NCBI GenBank assembly: GCA_037143335.1
Contig: JBAWZA010000005.1
Location: 1 to 64,000 of the forward strand
Length of the DNA stretch: 64,000 bases
Direction of reading: 5' to 3'
Source of the DNA: PALSA-1296 sp037143335
GTDB taxonomy: Bacteria > Bacteroidota > Ignavibacteria > Palsa-1295
The notes beneath the pieces are model-generated. The model was not told the DNA's origin. It saw only the letters and a program-made list of their open reading frames with translations, and ran no database searches. Each line of letters starts with the position of its first letter. Position 1 is the stretch's first letter. Positions 53,446 through 60,987 of this stretch are shown here, piece after piece. Position numbers and translations under genes: made by a program.

Positions 53446-53553
53446 CGTACACGGAAACGTTGGATCGTCATCGAACAATTGTCATGCTCTTCGATAGAAG
53501 GAAGGGCAAAAAAAGGAGAGCTGCTGACAAGGGGGAAGTCGGCAGTTTTCTAT
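53446..53553 (+). ncRNA. Candidate small RNA
   Basis: About 105 bases from a TATTTTTG box (53438-53445, start near 53450) to a terminator (CTGCTGAC paired with GTCGGCAG, then a T-rich run, 53521-53553). A small inner hairpin ATCGAA/TTCGAT is present. No open frame of note. It does not match SRP RNA motifs. Transcription is inferred from the signals only. Confidence 0.4.
53521..53553 (+). terminator. Intrinsic terminator of the candidate small RNA
   Basis: CTGCTGAC and GTCGGCAG form a stem with one G-U pair; TTTTCTATTTT follows. Confidence 0.7.
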
Positions 53554-53580
53554 TTTAAAGCTGCTTTTTTATTTCTATTG

Positions 53581-53588
53581 TATTTTTG
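53581..53588 (+). promoter_or_regulatory. TATTTTTG promoter box of elbB
   Basis: Matches TAnnTTTG; ends 29 bases before ATG 53618. No TTG at the ideal distance. Confidence 0.4.
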
Positions 53589-53617
53589 TTAGAGTACATC
53601 ATTAAATTTTTCCCCAA

Positions 53618-54277
53618 ATGAAGACAGTAGCAGTCATTTTATCAGGCTCGGGCTATTTGGATGGCGCGGAAATTCGCGAGTCCGTTGCTGTGCTATGGGC
53701 ATTAGCTCAGCATCCGGTTGAAGTTAAAATATTCGCACCCGACGAACCGCAGTTAGTCGTGATGAATCACTTCTCCGGCAAAGCAACAGGCGAGACTCGG
53801 AACACACTTGTTGAGGCTGCTCGAATCGCCCGTGGCAAGATCGAACCGCTTTCGCAATTAACAAATCATCACTACGATGCACTCATCATGCCCGGAGGTT
53901 TTGGCGTTGCAAAAAATCTTACGACCTTTGCACTCGACGGAGCAAAAGCTACAATAGCTTCTCAAGAATTACGGGATGATATAGTAGCGATGAATAACGA
54001 CGGAATTCCCATCGGGGCGATTTGCATAGCTCCTGCGCTCGTTGGGCTTGCACTCAAAGGAAAAAATATTGAACTGACATTTGGCGCTGATGGACCAGAA
54101 GCAGAAGAAATGAGAAAGCTCGGACACACACACTTCGAAACCAAGCCTGATGAAATTCATATTGACTCAGTCAACAAGATCGTCACAACTCCGGCATACA
54201 TGTATGACGAAGCCCCAATTAACGAAGTGTTCATCGGCATAAAAAAATTAGTTGATGCCGTTATTGAAATGATGTGA
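53618..54277 (+). CDS. elbB: ElbB-like isoprenoid-biosynthesis glyoxalase (DJ-1/PfpI superfamily)
   Basis: A 219-residue class I glutamine-amidotransferase-like protein. Signatures are VILSGSGYLDGAEIRESV, LIMPGGFGVAKNL and GAICIAPALVG with the nucleophile-elbow cysteine, and the conserved NKIVTTPAYM segment. ElbB in E. coli is linked to isoprenoid metabolism and methylglyoxal handling; the exact role here is not known. No signal peptide. It is alone on its strand between an M42 gene and a K+ channel gene. Confidence 0.9.
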   Translation: MKTVAVILSGSGYLDGAEIRESVAVLWALAQHPVEVKIFAPDEPQLVVMNHFSGKATGETRNTLVEAARIARGKIEPLSQLTNHHYDALIMPGGFGVAKNLTTFALDGAKATIASQELRDDIVAMNNDGIPIGAICIAPALVGLALKGKNIELTFGADGPEAEEMRKLGHTHFETKPDEIHIDSVNKIVTTPAYMYDEAPINEVFIGIKKLVDAVIEMM

Positions 54278-54287
54278 GTGTGCTCGC

Positions 54288-55271
54288 TCACTGGGTTTCG
54301 GTGAGTTGCAGAACTTCATCTGGCGGAAGTTCGACTAATTCGTGTAAATTTAATTTATTCATATCCAAGATCGTCGTGCCGTCAGCGTCATCTTCGATCA
54401 TAGGAATAAATTTTGCTCCGCGGACAATTTGATGCGACTTATACGACGTTCGAGAATAGACTGTCTGTGCATACGTTTCGTCGAACGCCTTCATCATTAC
54501 AAGAACTTCGGTTTCTTCTCTCTCGGCGTCCTCGACTGTTCGCTCAAAGAATGGACTTTCCTCATTGATCGGGTGCACTACCGTCCAGCTTGTTGGCATT
54601 ACATTGATCCGTGATAACTCCAGAGCGAGCCGATAAAATTTTCGTTGCTCCTTCCCATCAATTGTTTCGGTTCGCGCCATTGTCACATCTGCTTCAATCT
54701 CAATCAGGCGCGAACTACCACCATTTGTCACGCGAAACATCACACCTTTGCCTCCACGATACGGCGCAACTAATATATTATGGGAGTAGAGCACTCGTGC
54801 AGTTGGACGAGAGAATCGTCCCCACAACAAACTCGTCGAAAGTGCGAAAGCAAGCAAACCCATCGCCGACTCTATCGCAGCAACGGCGCTTGACCCAAAG
54901 CCTATTGGGCTCATCCTACCGTAACCAAGCGTTGTGAGGGTTTGCGAACTAAAGAAAAAAATTTCCCAAAATTTATCAATTTCAGTCGTAGCGCGCATAC
55001 CGATTACATGATCGGAGCCGATGAGGTAGTATATAACGGCAAATAAAAAATTAAGGAGGATGAAGGATGCAGACACAATGGCAAAGAATTTCCACCAACT
55101 TATCGAGATGAGAGCATGATACGCCTCAGCAATCGAAAACTTGCGCATCCCTTTGCGCCGAACGTTGAACGATCCATCCGGATTAACAAGACGTTGATGC
55201 CCCTTGCTCGGACGAACACCATACCCAAGCTCGGGGGCTGGCTGTAATTTTCGTTGCTTGTTGTTAATCAT
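54288..55271 (-). CDS. Inward-rectifier potassium channel (KirBac type)
   Basis: A 327-residue channel subunit. Two transmembrane helices (about 65-90 and 128-155) flank a pore loop with the selectivity filter TTLGYG (Thr114 to Gly118). The C-terminal two-thirds is the immunoglobulin-like cytoplasmic Kir domain (VMFRVTNGGSSRLIEIEADV, RTVEDAEREETEVLVMM). The N-terminus GYGVRPSKGHQRLVNPDGSFN is the slide-helix region of KirBac channels. Four subunits would make a K+-selective channel. Bacterial Kir genes are uncommon, and no regulator is adjacent. Confidence 0.95.
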   Translation of the reverse strand: MINNKQRKLQPAPELGYGVRPSKGHQRLVNPDGSFNVRRKGMRKFSIAEAYHALISISWWKFFAIVSASFILLNFLFAVIYYLIGSDHVIGMRATTEIDKFWEIFFFSSQTLTTLGYGRMSPIGFGSSAVAAIESAMGLLAFALSTSLLWGRFSRPTARVLYSHNILVAPYRGGKGVMFRVTNGGSSRLIEIEADVTMARTETIDGKEQRKFYRLALELSRINVMPTSWTVVHPINEESPFFERTVEDAEREETEVLVMMKAFDETYAQTVYSRTSYKSHQIVRGAKFIPMIEDDADGTTILDMNKLNLHELVELPPDEVLQLTETQ

Positions 55272-55359
55272 TTATTGAGACGAGAGTAGTGGATTTAAGA
55301 TCGGAGAAAATGAACGCGAAATTTGGAGGACAAATTCAATTGACAGGGAGTTTGTGCCG

Positions 55360-55388
55360 CCTCCCCCTCCTTGAAAAGAAGGGGGAGG
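55360..55388. repeat. GC-rich hairpin (CCTCCCCC/GGGGGAGG)
   Basis: CCTCCCCC pairs with GGGGGAGG across an A-rich loop, 7 bases after the msrB stop on the minus strand. Terminator or a common repeat; no T-run. Confidence 0.45.
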
Positions 55389-55395
55389 TTAATTA

Positions 55396-55785
55396 TTATT
55401 GGGAAGCGAATTTCAGTGATGCGGAGTTTATACAATAACGCAACCCTGTCGGAGGTGGACCGTCCTCGAAGACGTGACCAAGGTGCGCTCCGCAGGTGGC
55501 GCAGGTAATTTCGGTTCGCTCCATGAAGAATGTGCGATCAGATGATTCTTTCACCACGACATCTTTTGTTGGCTGATAAAAACTTGGCCAGCCGCAGCCA
55601 GAATCGAATTTCGTTTCAGATGCAAAGAGTGGTGTATCGCAGACAATGCAATTATACATCCCACGTTCCTTCGTATCCCAGTAGATACCAGTGAAGGCAC
55701 GCTCAGTACCTTTTTCCTGCGTAACATGGAATTGTTCCGGCGAAAGTCGCTTCCGAAGTTCTTCTTCGGTAAATAATCTTTCCAT
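55396..55785 (-). CDS. msrB: Peptide-methionine (R)-S-oxide reductase
   Basis: A 129-residue enzyme reducing methionine-R-sulphoxide in proteins. The zinc-binding CxxC pairs are NCIVC and CATCG, followed by GCGWPSF and the catalytic Cys118 in RYCINSASL. ATG 55785 was chosen because it matches the family start (ERLFTEEELRKRLSPEQF) and GGGAGGG lies upstream; the frame is open 48 codons further but those residues overlap the lipoprotein gene. It lies 5 bases downstream of the lipoprotein stop, implying a shared transcript. Confidence 0.95.
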   Translation of the reverse strand: MERLFTEEELRKRLSPEQFHVTQEKGTERAFTGIYWDTKERGMYNCIVCDTPLFASETKFDSGCGWPSFYQPTKDVVVKESSDRTFFMERTEITCATCGAHLGHVFEDGPPPTGLRYCINSASLKFASQ

Positions 55786-55789
55786 AGTA

Positions 55790-56155
55790 TTAAAATCCCT
55801 CCCAATGATAGTGAACGATTGTAGCAGTGTTATCAATCGTAAAGCTCCGCTCCGTCTTTGTTTGGTGACGTGCGGGTCTGGAAAAATGAATGTTCCCCCA
55901 GTAATCATGCCACGCATATCGTGGTCCATTCGTGGTATGAGAAAAAATCCAGGTTAGCTCGCGCGAGCCATCGGTCATCTTGTACGACCGTGTCGGCGCG
56001 CCCCACGTTGCTACAAGTTGATTCTCGGATTTCCCGACCCAACTCTTCATACCGTTCTCAATCTCCTCGCGCTGTGCCTCTAGTGAAGGTCCGCAACTAC
56101 AGATGGCGGTTATGATAAACAAACAAAATCCTACTGTGTAAAAATATTTTCTCAT
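55790..56155 (-). CDS. Small lipoprotein of unknown function
   Basis: A 121-residue lipoprotein. The signal region FYTVGFCLFIITAICSCG contains a plausible lipobox ending at a cysteine in AIC or CSC. The mature part has EENG-rich helix, then QLVATWGAPTRSYKMTDGSRELTWIFSHT, which resembles the BamE/SmpA-type fold used by outer-membrane lipoproteins, although similarity is short. It overlaps nothing and is followed at once by msrB. Regulation unknown. Confidence 0.7.
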   Translation of the reverse strand: MRKYFYTVGFCLFIITAICSCGPSLEAQREEIENGMKSWVGKSENQLVATWGAPTRSYKMTDGSRELTWIFSHTTNGPRYAWHDYWGNIHFSRPARHQTKTERSFTIDNTATIVHYHWEGF

Positions 56156-56594
56156 AATCTGTTAAGCTATCTATGCTATTAGACGTAAATATACGGTAAA
56201 ATGTTTATGAAAAATGCATGAGATTTTCTTCATCCATGTTTTTGACGCCTTACTCCCCAAGCCTAACAGAATCTGATAGACAAGATATCTGGGATCCATT
56301 TGTCAAAAATCAGACGAAATCGACACTTTTACCCACAATTTGATAAAAAAATGAGAAAATAAAGCGAAAATACTTGCATTTGGGAAAAAATGTATTATAT
56401 TTGTACCCATAAAGTGGGGTTAGGTGGAAGTATCTACTGTTTTTAGGTAAGAAGTGGCTTAGAGTGAGGGGGCAAAGATACTCTGGGCACTGCTTGTGAG
56501 ATATTCCCACTCCCGCTTTATTTTCGGCTTTCAGTGGTCAGTGTTTCTGCCCACTCTGCGAAGCAACGGACTTTTTGCATAATAACATAATAGA
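56156..56594. other. Intergenic region with mraZ promoter and leader
   Basis: 439 bases. The first half is a repeat-free AT-rich area upstream of the lipoprotein gene. The second half holds the mraZ promoter and about 185 bases of untranslated leader with GTGG-rich words (TGGGG at 56415 and TGGAA at 56425). Confidence 0.6.
56374..56403 (+). promoter_or_regulatory. Bacteroidota-type promoter of the dcw cluster
   Basis: TTG (56374-56376), 19 bases, TATATTTG (56396-56403). Start near 56410; the leader before mraZ is about 185 bases. Confidence 0.7.
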
Positions 56595-57053
56595 GTGTCA
56601 TCGTTCAAAGGAAGCGATACGTATTCGGTAGATGCTAAGGGGCGCGTAAGCATCCCCTCCAAGATGCGCCGCAATATTGGTCCTGATGCACATGGAACAT
56701 TCGTCCTGACGCGTGGGCTGGAGAAATGTCTCTACGCATATCCACTTGATGAGTGGAAAAAGTTAGAAGGTGGAATCTCGAATCTTCAGCAAGCAAGTGA
56801 TCAAGATCGGTTCTATCTACGAATGCTCATGCAATGGAGCGAGGAATTAGTAGCAGATAGCCAATACCGTCTGCTCATACCACATAGCTTACTGGAATTC
56901 GCTGACATCAAAAAAGAAGTGTATTTCATCGGCGTTATTGACCATATCGAATTATGGAATCCCGCCGACTTCAAACGCTACATCGAATCCATGAAGAAAA
57001 GTTACGAAAGCGTAGCTGAACAAGTCTTAGGAATTAAGCAAGTCGAAGGGTAG
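56595..57053 (+). CDS. mraZ: Transcriptional regulator MraZ
   Basis: A 152-residue AbrB-like DNA-binding protein, first gene of the division and cell-wall cluster. It starts at a GTG with the family N-terminus SSFKGSDTYSVDAKGRVSIPSK, followed by FVLTRGLEKCLYAYP and QYRLLIPHSLLEFA, and ends with the expected helix. It normally represses its own promoter by binding TGGG repeats. Two such words (period 10) lie in the leader, weak support only. It is followed by rsmH after 21 bases. Confidence 0.95.
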   Translation: MSSFKGSDTYSVDAKGRVSIPSKMRRNIGPDAHGTFVLTRGLEKCLYAYPLDEWKKLEGGISNLQQASDQDRFYLRMLMQWSEELVADSQYRLLIPHSLLEFADIKKEVYFIGVIDHIELWNPADFKRYIESMKKSYESVAEQVLGIKQVEG

Positions 57054-57074
57054 AAAGCAAACGTTCATTGAAAA

Positions 57075-58010
57075 ATGGAGCATGAATACCATATTCCGGT
57101 TCTTGCTCGCGAAGCTATAGAATATCTCGAACTCCGTGATAACGGCATCTATATAGATGCAACACTCGGAGGCGGAGGATATTCGGAGTTGATACTTCGG
57201 AATCACCTGAATCTGAAGCTCTTCGGATTCGATACTGATCCGCAAGCGACCCGGTATTCATCGAAGAGATTGGAAAAGTATTCCGATCACTTTACGATCA
57301 TTGCTGAAAATTTCTCGCGTTTGGCAGAAGCACTTGAAAAAGAATCGGTCACGAAGATTAGTGGCATAGTGTATGACCTCGGTGTCTCAAGCCGGCAACT
57401 CGATACAACGAGTGTCGGCTTAAGCTACCGAGTGGATGCGCCACTTGATATGAGGCTCGATCCGAGATTGGCACGGAGTGCGATGGATATCATCGCCAGC
57501 TACAGTGCCGATGAGTTGCGATACATCTTCGGTATGTATGGCGAAGAGCCAATGAGTGGCAGAATCGCACGATGGATTGCCGAAGCGCGAGAAGCAAATG
57601 CAATTACGACAACTACGCAATTAGCAAAGATTGTAACTCAGGGCATTCGAGAAGACAAAAAAAATTCGACGCTATCAAGAATTTTTCAAGCATTACGGAT
57701 CGAAGTAAATGCAGAGCTTGAGAGTCTGAAGAGTTCGCTATCACAAGCTCTGGAGTTACTTGAGCCAGGTGGTCGGATCGTGGTAGTGAGTTATCACTCA
57801 CTCGAAGATAGGATAGTAAAAGATTTTTTTTCAGCGCAGGCAAAGCCACCAGTCGCTGAAGGCTCAGTAGAGTCACTGAGGATGAGTATTGATGAAGGGC
57901 GTGCATTGCTGAAGGTGATAACGAAGAAGCCGGTGATACCATCGGATGAGGAGATAGGAAGGAATCCTCGCTCGCGCAGTGCAAAGCTCAGATGTGCAGA
58001 GAAGAAATAA
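57075..58010 (+). CDS. rsmH: 16S rRNA (cytosine-1402-N4) methyltransferase
   Basis: A 311-residue methyltransferase, former MraW. Family motifs are YIDATLGGGGYSE (SAM binding), GFDTDPQA, VYDLGVSSRQLD, and the C-terminal VVSYHSLEDRIVKDFF. Length is normal. It lies between mraZ (21 bases) and ftsL (33 bases), the standard dcw order. Confidence 0.97.
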   Translation: MEHEYHIPVLAREAIEYLELRDNGIYIDATLGGGGYSELILRNHLNLKLFGFDTDPQATRYSSKRLEKYSDHFTIIAENFSRLAEALEKESVTKISGIVYDLGVSSRQLDTTSVGLSYRVDAPLDMRLDPRLARSAMDIIASYSADELRYIFGMYGEEPMSGRIARWIAEAREANAITTTTQLAKIVTQGIREDKKNSTLSRIFQALRIEVNAELESLKSSLSQALELLEPGGRIVVVSYHSLEDRIVKDFFSAQAKPPVAEGSVESLRMSIDEGRALLKVITKKPVIPSDEEIGRNPRSRSAKLRCAEKK

Positions 58011-58043
58011 GTTTTCGTAGGTGATAAGCATACTAATTGCCCT

Positions 58044-58499
58044 ATGACACAGATCGCATTTACACCGAGACTGAAGATACCACAAAGTCGTGGACCCTTA
58101 GGAAGTAAGGGCGATCACTTCGAGCCTAATTTTCACGACACAGAATCCGATCAAACCATCCACAAGATCGAAGCTGGGGTTACCGAAAAGAAGAAATCAA
58201 AGGGCGATACATTTGATAAGGTAGTAAAGCGGATTCCGACACTCTATGTCATAATCTTCTTTACTGTCTTTACCGCCTGTGCTGTACTGATTATTTGGAA
58301 TACACTACAAGTCAATCGTCTGACCTACGAAAAATCGAAATTAGAAAGCAAGATCGAGCAGACGAAACAGCGAATCATAAAACTTAAAGCTCAGGAAATG
58401 CAGCTATCAGCGCCTGAAAGAGTACGCGAAATTGCAAAAGGAAAATTCGGAATGATCGAAGCAAATGGCATTGACGAATTTATGATCAAGAAAGAATAA
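58044..58499 (+). CDS. ftsL: Cell division protein FtsL-like
   Basis: A 151-residue single-pass protein. A polar cytoplasmic N-terminus (1-65) precedes a membrane helix (about 66-86, TLYVIIFFTVFTACAVLII) and a periplasmic coiled coil (about 92-135, LESKIEQTKQRIIKL). Sequence conservation of FtsL is low; the call rests on topology and position between rsmH and ftsI. It would recruit FtsI and FtsQ/B at the division site. It is followed by the transpeptidase gene after 23 bases, with AAAGGAG as its ribosome binding site. Confidence 0.8.
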   Translation: MTQIAFTPRLKIPQSRGPLGSKGDHFEPNFHDTESDQTIHKIEAGVTEKKKSKGDTFDKVVKRIPTLYVIIFFTVFTACAVLIIWNTLQVNRLTYEKSKLESKIEQTKQRIIKLKAQEMQLSAPERVREIAKGKFGMIEANGIDEFMIKKE

Positions 58500-58522
58500 C
58501 ATCAAAGGAGATTAAACGAACC

Positions 58523-60853
58523 GTGCGTTCGTACCAACAAGAATATCATTCGACTATTTCACTGGAACGCCCCCCAGGCGTTAAGACTTTTACGTCCAAC
58601 AATCACGGCACCGACTCCCACTCCGATCATCACGCAGAGCACTCAAGTAAAAAATGGCACCAACGATTGATTGAGAGATTCATGTCTGCTCCGAAGGCGA
58701 AGGATCCGATGATCTCCAACGGAAGAATTTATCTCGTACTCGCAATTTTTCTCATTGGCTTTGTCGCTGTTATCGGAAAATTATTCAAAGTTCAAGTCTT
58801 GAACCACGAAGCCCTGAGCGAACAGGCAGTGAATCAGTATAAAATGGAAGTACCGCTTCCGGCAAGGCGCGGAGTTCTACGCGATCGTAACGGCATTATC
58901 CTCGCATCGAATGCCTTCGTCGTGAAGTTTGCATTTGATCCATCTGAAATAAAAAATAAATCTGGCGTTGCAACAGCATTCAGTTCAGTATTCGGGAAGC
59001 CGAAGGAATACTACGCGAAATTTTTAGCTGATTCAAATCGTCACTACATCGTCGTCGAGAAAGAAGTACCACAAGAGATAGCTGCCAAACTCGATGGCAT
59101 CAAAGAGCGTGGCGTTATGCGACAAATTGATGAGCGCCGTCATTATGCATTCGGCACGAAGGGCTCGCACATTCTTGGGTTTGCAAGCAAGGATGGCAGA
59201 GGACTTGCAGGTATAGAATTATTTGATGATAAGATACTACGCGGGATTGATGGCATTGCAATCATGCAACGCGACGGAAAAGGATTCCGCAGACCCGACG
59301 TAGATTATGATCAAGTACCGCCGACGAACGGTGATGATCTGACTTTAACGATAGACGAAAGCTTACAAGCAGTCACGGAGAATGCACTCCGCGCCGGTGT
59401 GGCGCGCGCTGCTGCTGAAGCAGGAATTGCAATTGTCTTGAATCCGCGAACTGGTGAAATTCTTTCCCTTGCGAACATCCCGGATTTTAATCCGAATGAT
59501 TTCTTCTCAGCATCGAATGATATGCTTCGTAACCGAGCGATCACCGATGCCTTCGAACCCGGCTCGACGATGAAGGTTCTCACAGCGGCGATTGCATTGA
59601 ATGAAAAAGCGTGGAAGCCTGAAGATAAAGTGGACGCGCAAGGTGGTACATGGATTGTCGAAGGTGGGGCGAAAATAAAAGATACACATGAGTACGGAGT
59701 GCTTACATTTAGACAAGCACTTGAAAAATCAAGCAATGTCTGCTTCGCAAAAATTTCCGATAAACTCGACCGCAGAAGATTCTATAAATACATGCGCGAC
59801 TTCGGCATGAGTGTTCTCTCGGGCATTGATGTACCCGGTGAAATTAAGGGCAGCTTGCACAAGCCAGATAAATGGAGTGTCAATTCCAAGCGATATGTAG
59901 CTTTCGGATACGAGATGACTGCAACACCAATTCAACTTGCAATGGCGTATGCAACGATCGCCAATTTTGGGGTGATGATGAAACCCTATATCGTTGCGAA
60001 GCGCACGAACATCAAAGGCGAGGTTACCGAAATTCATCCACAGGAAATCAGGCGCGTCGTCAGCGAGGAGTCGGCGAAAACATTGATTGATATTATGCGC
60101 GGAGTTGTGGACTCAGGCACCGGTACAGCGACGAAAATAAAAGGCGTGAGCATCGCTGGTAAGACAGGCACAGCTCAGCAATTTGTTGGCGGCCATTATT
60201 CGAAGGAGCATTACACTTCGAGCTTCATCGGATTTTTTCCCGCAGAAAAACCTGAGTATGAAATCTTGGTAATTATGCGCTCACCTAAGAATGGATATTA
60301 CGGCGGTGCCGTGAGTGCTCCGGTGTTTAAGGAAATCGCGATGTCCATTCTCGAACAAAATGGAAAACTTCCGTTGGATGCACGTTCACCAGCCCAGCTT
60401 GCCGCTGCTACTCCGCCTGTTGATGATGGCGGATTGGTTGAGATTGATGGCACGGTAGTTCGCACGCGTGATAATACCGATGATCGCGAGATACCGGATG
60501 TGCGAGGCTTGCCTCTTGATGTTGCTCGGTCAACATTAGCTGCACAAGGATTTGTCGTTTTGAAAAGCGCTCAGTCTGGAGTAGTCGAGCGCATTACACG
60601 AGTTGGTAGTGATTCTGTCCGTTTCGTTTTGCGACCATCCACTGATGAGGAGTCTGAATCAAAAGGTGAAGGCCTGATGATCGAAGTTCCTGATTTCAGA
60701 AAAATGCCGATGGCACGTGCATTGAAATTCGGCGCCGCATCAAATGTGGGCGTTCATCTTGTCGGCGACGGCAAAGTTGAACGGCAATTCCCTGAACCGG
60801 GAGTCAAAGTTGATGCAAAGAATCCTATTGTTACGCTCTTTGGTGATGAATAG
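58523..60853 (+). CDS. ftsI: Penicillin-binding protein (FtsI/SpoVD-like) with C-terminal PASTA domains
   Basis: A 776-residue transpeptidase of septal peptidoglycan synthesis. GTG start at 58523. A membrane anchor (about 68-90) is followed by the dimerisation domain and the transpeptidase domain with SxxK Ser348-Lys351 (EPGSTMK), SxN Ser403-Asn405 (SSN) and KTG Lys547 (GKTGTAQQF). Two PASTA domains end the protein (IPDVRGLPLDVARSTLAAQG and VPDFRKMPMARALKFGA), a form seen in Bacteroidota FtsI/SpoVD relatives. It lies between ftsL and murE. Confidence 0.95.
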   Translation: MRSYQQEYHSTISLERPPGVKTFTSNNHGTDSHSDHHAEHSSKKWHQRLIERFMSAPKAKDPMISNGRIYLVLAIFLIGFVAVIGKLFKVQVLNHEALSEQAVNQYKMEVPLPARRGVLRDRNGIILASNAFVVKFAFDPSEIKNKSGVATAFSSVFGKPKEYYAKFLADSNRHYIVVEKEVPQEIAAKLDGIKERGVMRQIDERRHYAFGTKGSHILGFASKDGRGLAGIELFDDKILRGIDGIAIMQRDGKGFRRPDVDYDQVPPTNGDDLTLTIDESLQAVTENALRAGVARAAAEAGIAIVLNPRTGEILSLANIPDFNPNDFFSASNDMLRNRAITDAFEPGSTMKVLTAAIALNEKAWKPEDKVDAQGGTWIVEGGAKIKDTHEYGVLTFRQALEKSSNVCFAKISDKLDRRRFYKYMRDFGMSVLSGIDVPGEIKGSLHKPDKWSVNSKRYVAFGYEMTATPIQLAMAYATIANFGVMMKPYIVAKRTNIKGEVTEIHPQEIRRVVSEESAKTLIDIMRGVVDSGTGTATKIKGVSIAGKTGTAQQFVGGHYSKEHYTSSFIGFFPAEKPEYEILVIMRSPKNGYYGGAVSAPVFKEIAMSILEQNGKLPLDARSPAQLAAATPPVDDGGLVEIDGTVVRTRDNTDDREIPDVRGLPLDVARSTLAAQGFVVLKSAQSGVVERITRVGSDSVRFVLRPSTDEESESKGEGLMIEVPDFRKMPMARALKFGAASNVGVHLVGDGKVERQFPEPGVKVDAKNPIVTLFGDE

Positions 60854-60865
60854 TATTGAACCAAC

Positions 60866-60895
60866 GGTAGCCGCAGGCTCTTTCCTGCTGCTACC
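60866..60895. repeat. Palindromic repeat, family B, copy 2
   Basis: GGTAGCCGCAGGC...CTGCTGCTACC; related to 53225-53250. It lies between ftsI and murE. Confidence 0.55.
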
Positions 60896-60987
60896 ATAAC
60901 TCAAGATGCTATGATCGGACCAGAGTCTATTGGAAGTGAAGAAATTTTTTTTCGGAGCATCCATGCAAAAGCTGTGTTCTTTGAAAA

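Larger units (their letters stand above)
53151..53617. other. Intergenic region with repeats and a candidate small RNA
   Basis: 467 bases with no convincing protein gene. It holds repeat families B (53225-53250) and A (53267-53330), AT-rich direct repeats ATTTGGTAA (53374 and 53407), a TATTTTTG box (53438-53445), a possible short transcript, a terminator (53521-53553), and a TATTTTTG box for elbB. Confidence 0.6.

Noticed and set aside
53446..53553. SRP RNA
   Set aside because: The GGAAGGAAGCAGCC-like core is missing; only AGAAGGAAGGGC is present.
56411..56430. MraZ operator
   Set aside because: Only two of the expected TGGG words, one of them imperfect.
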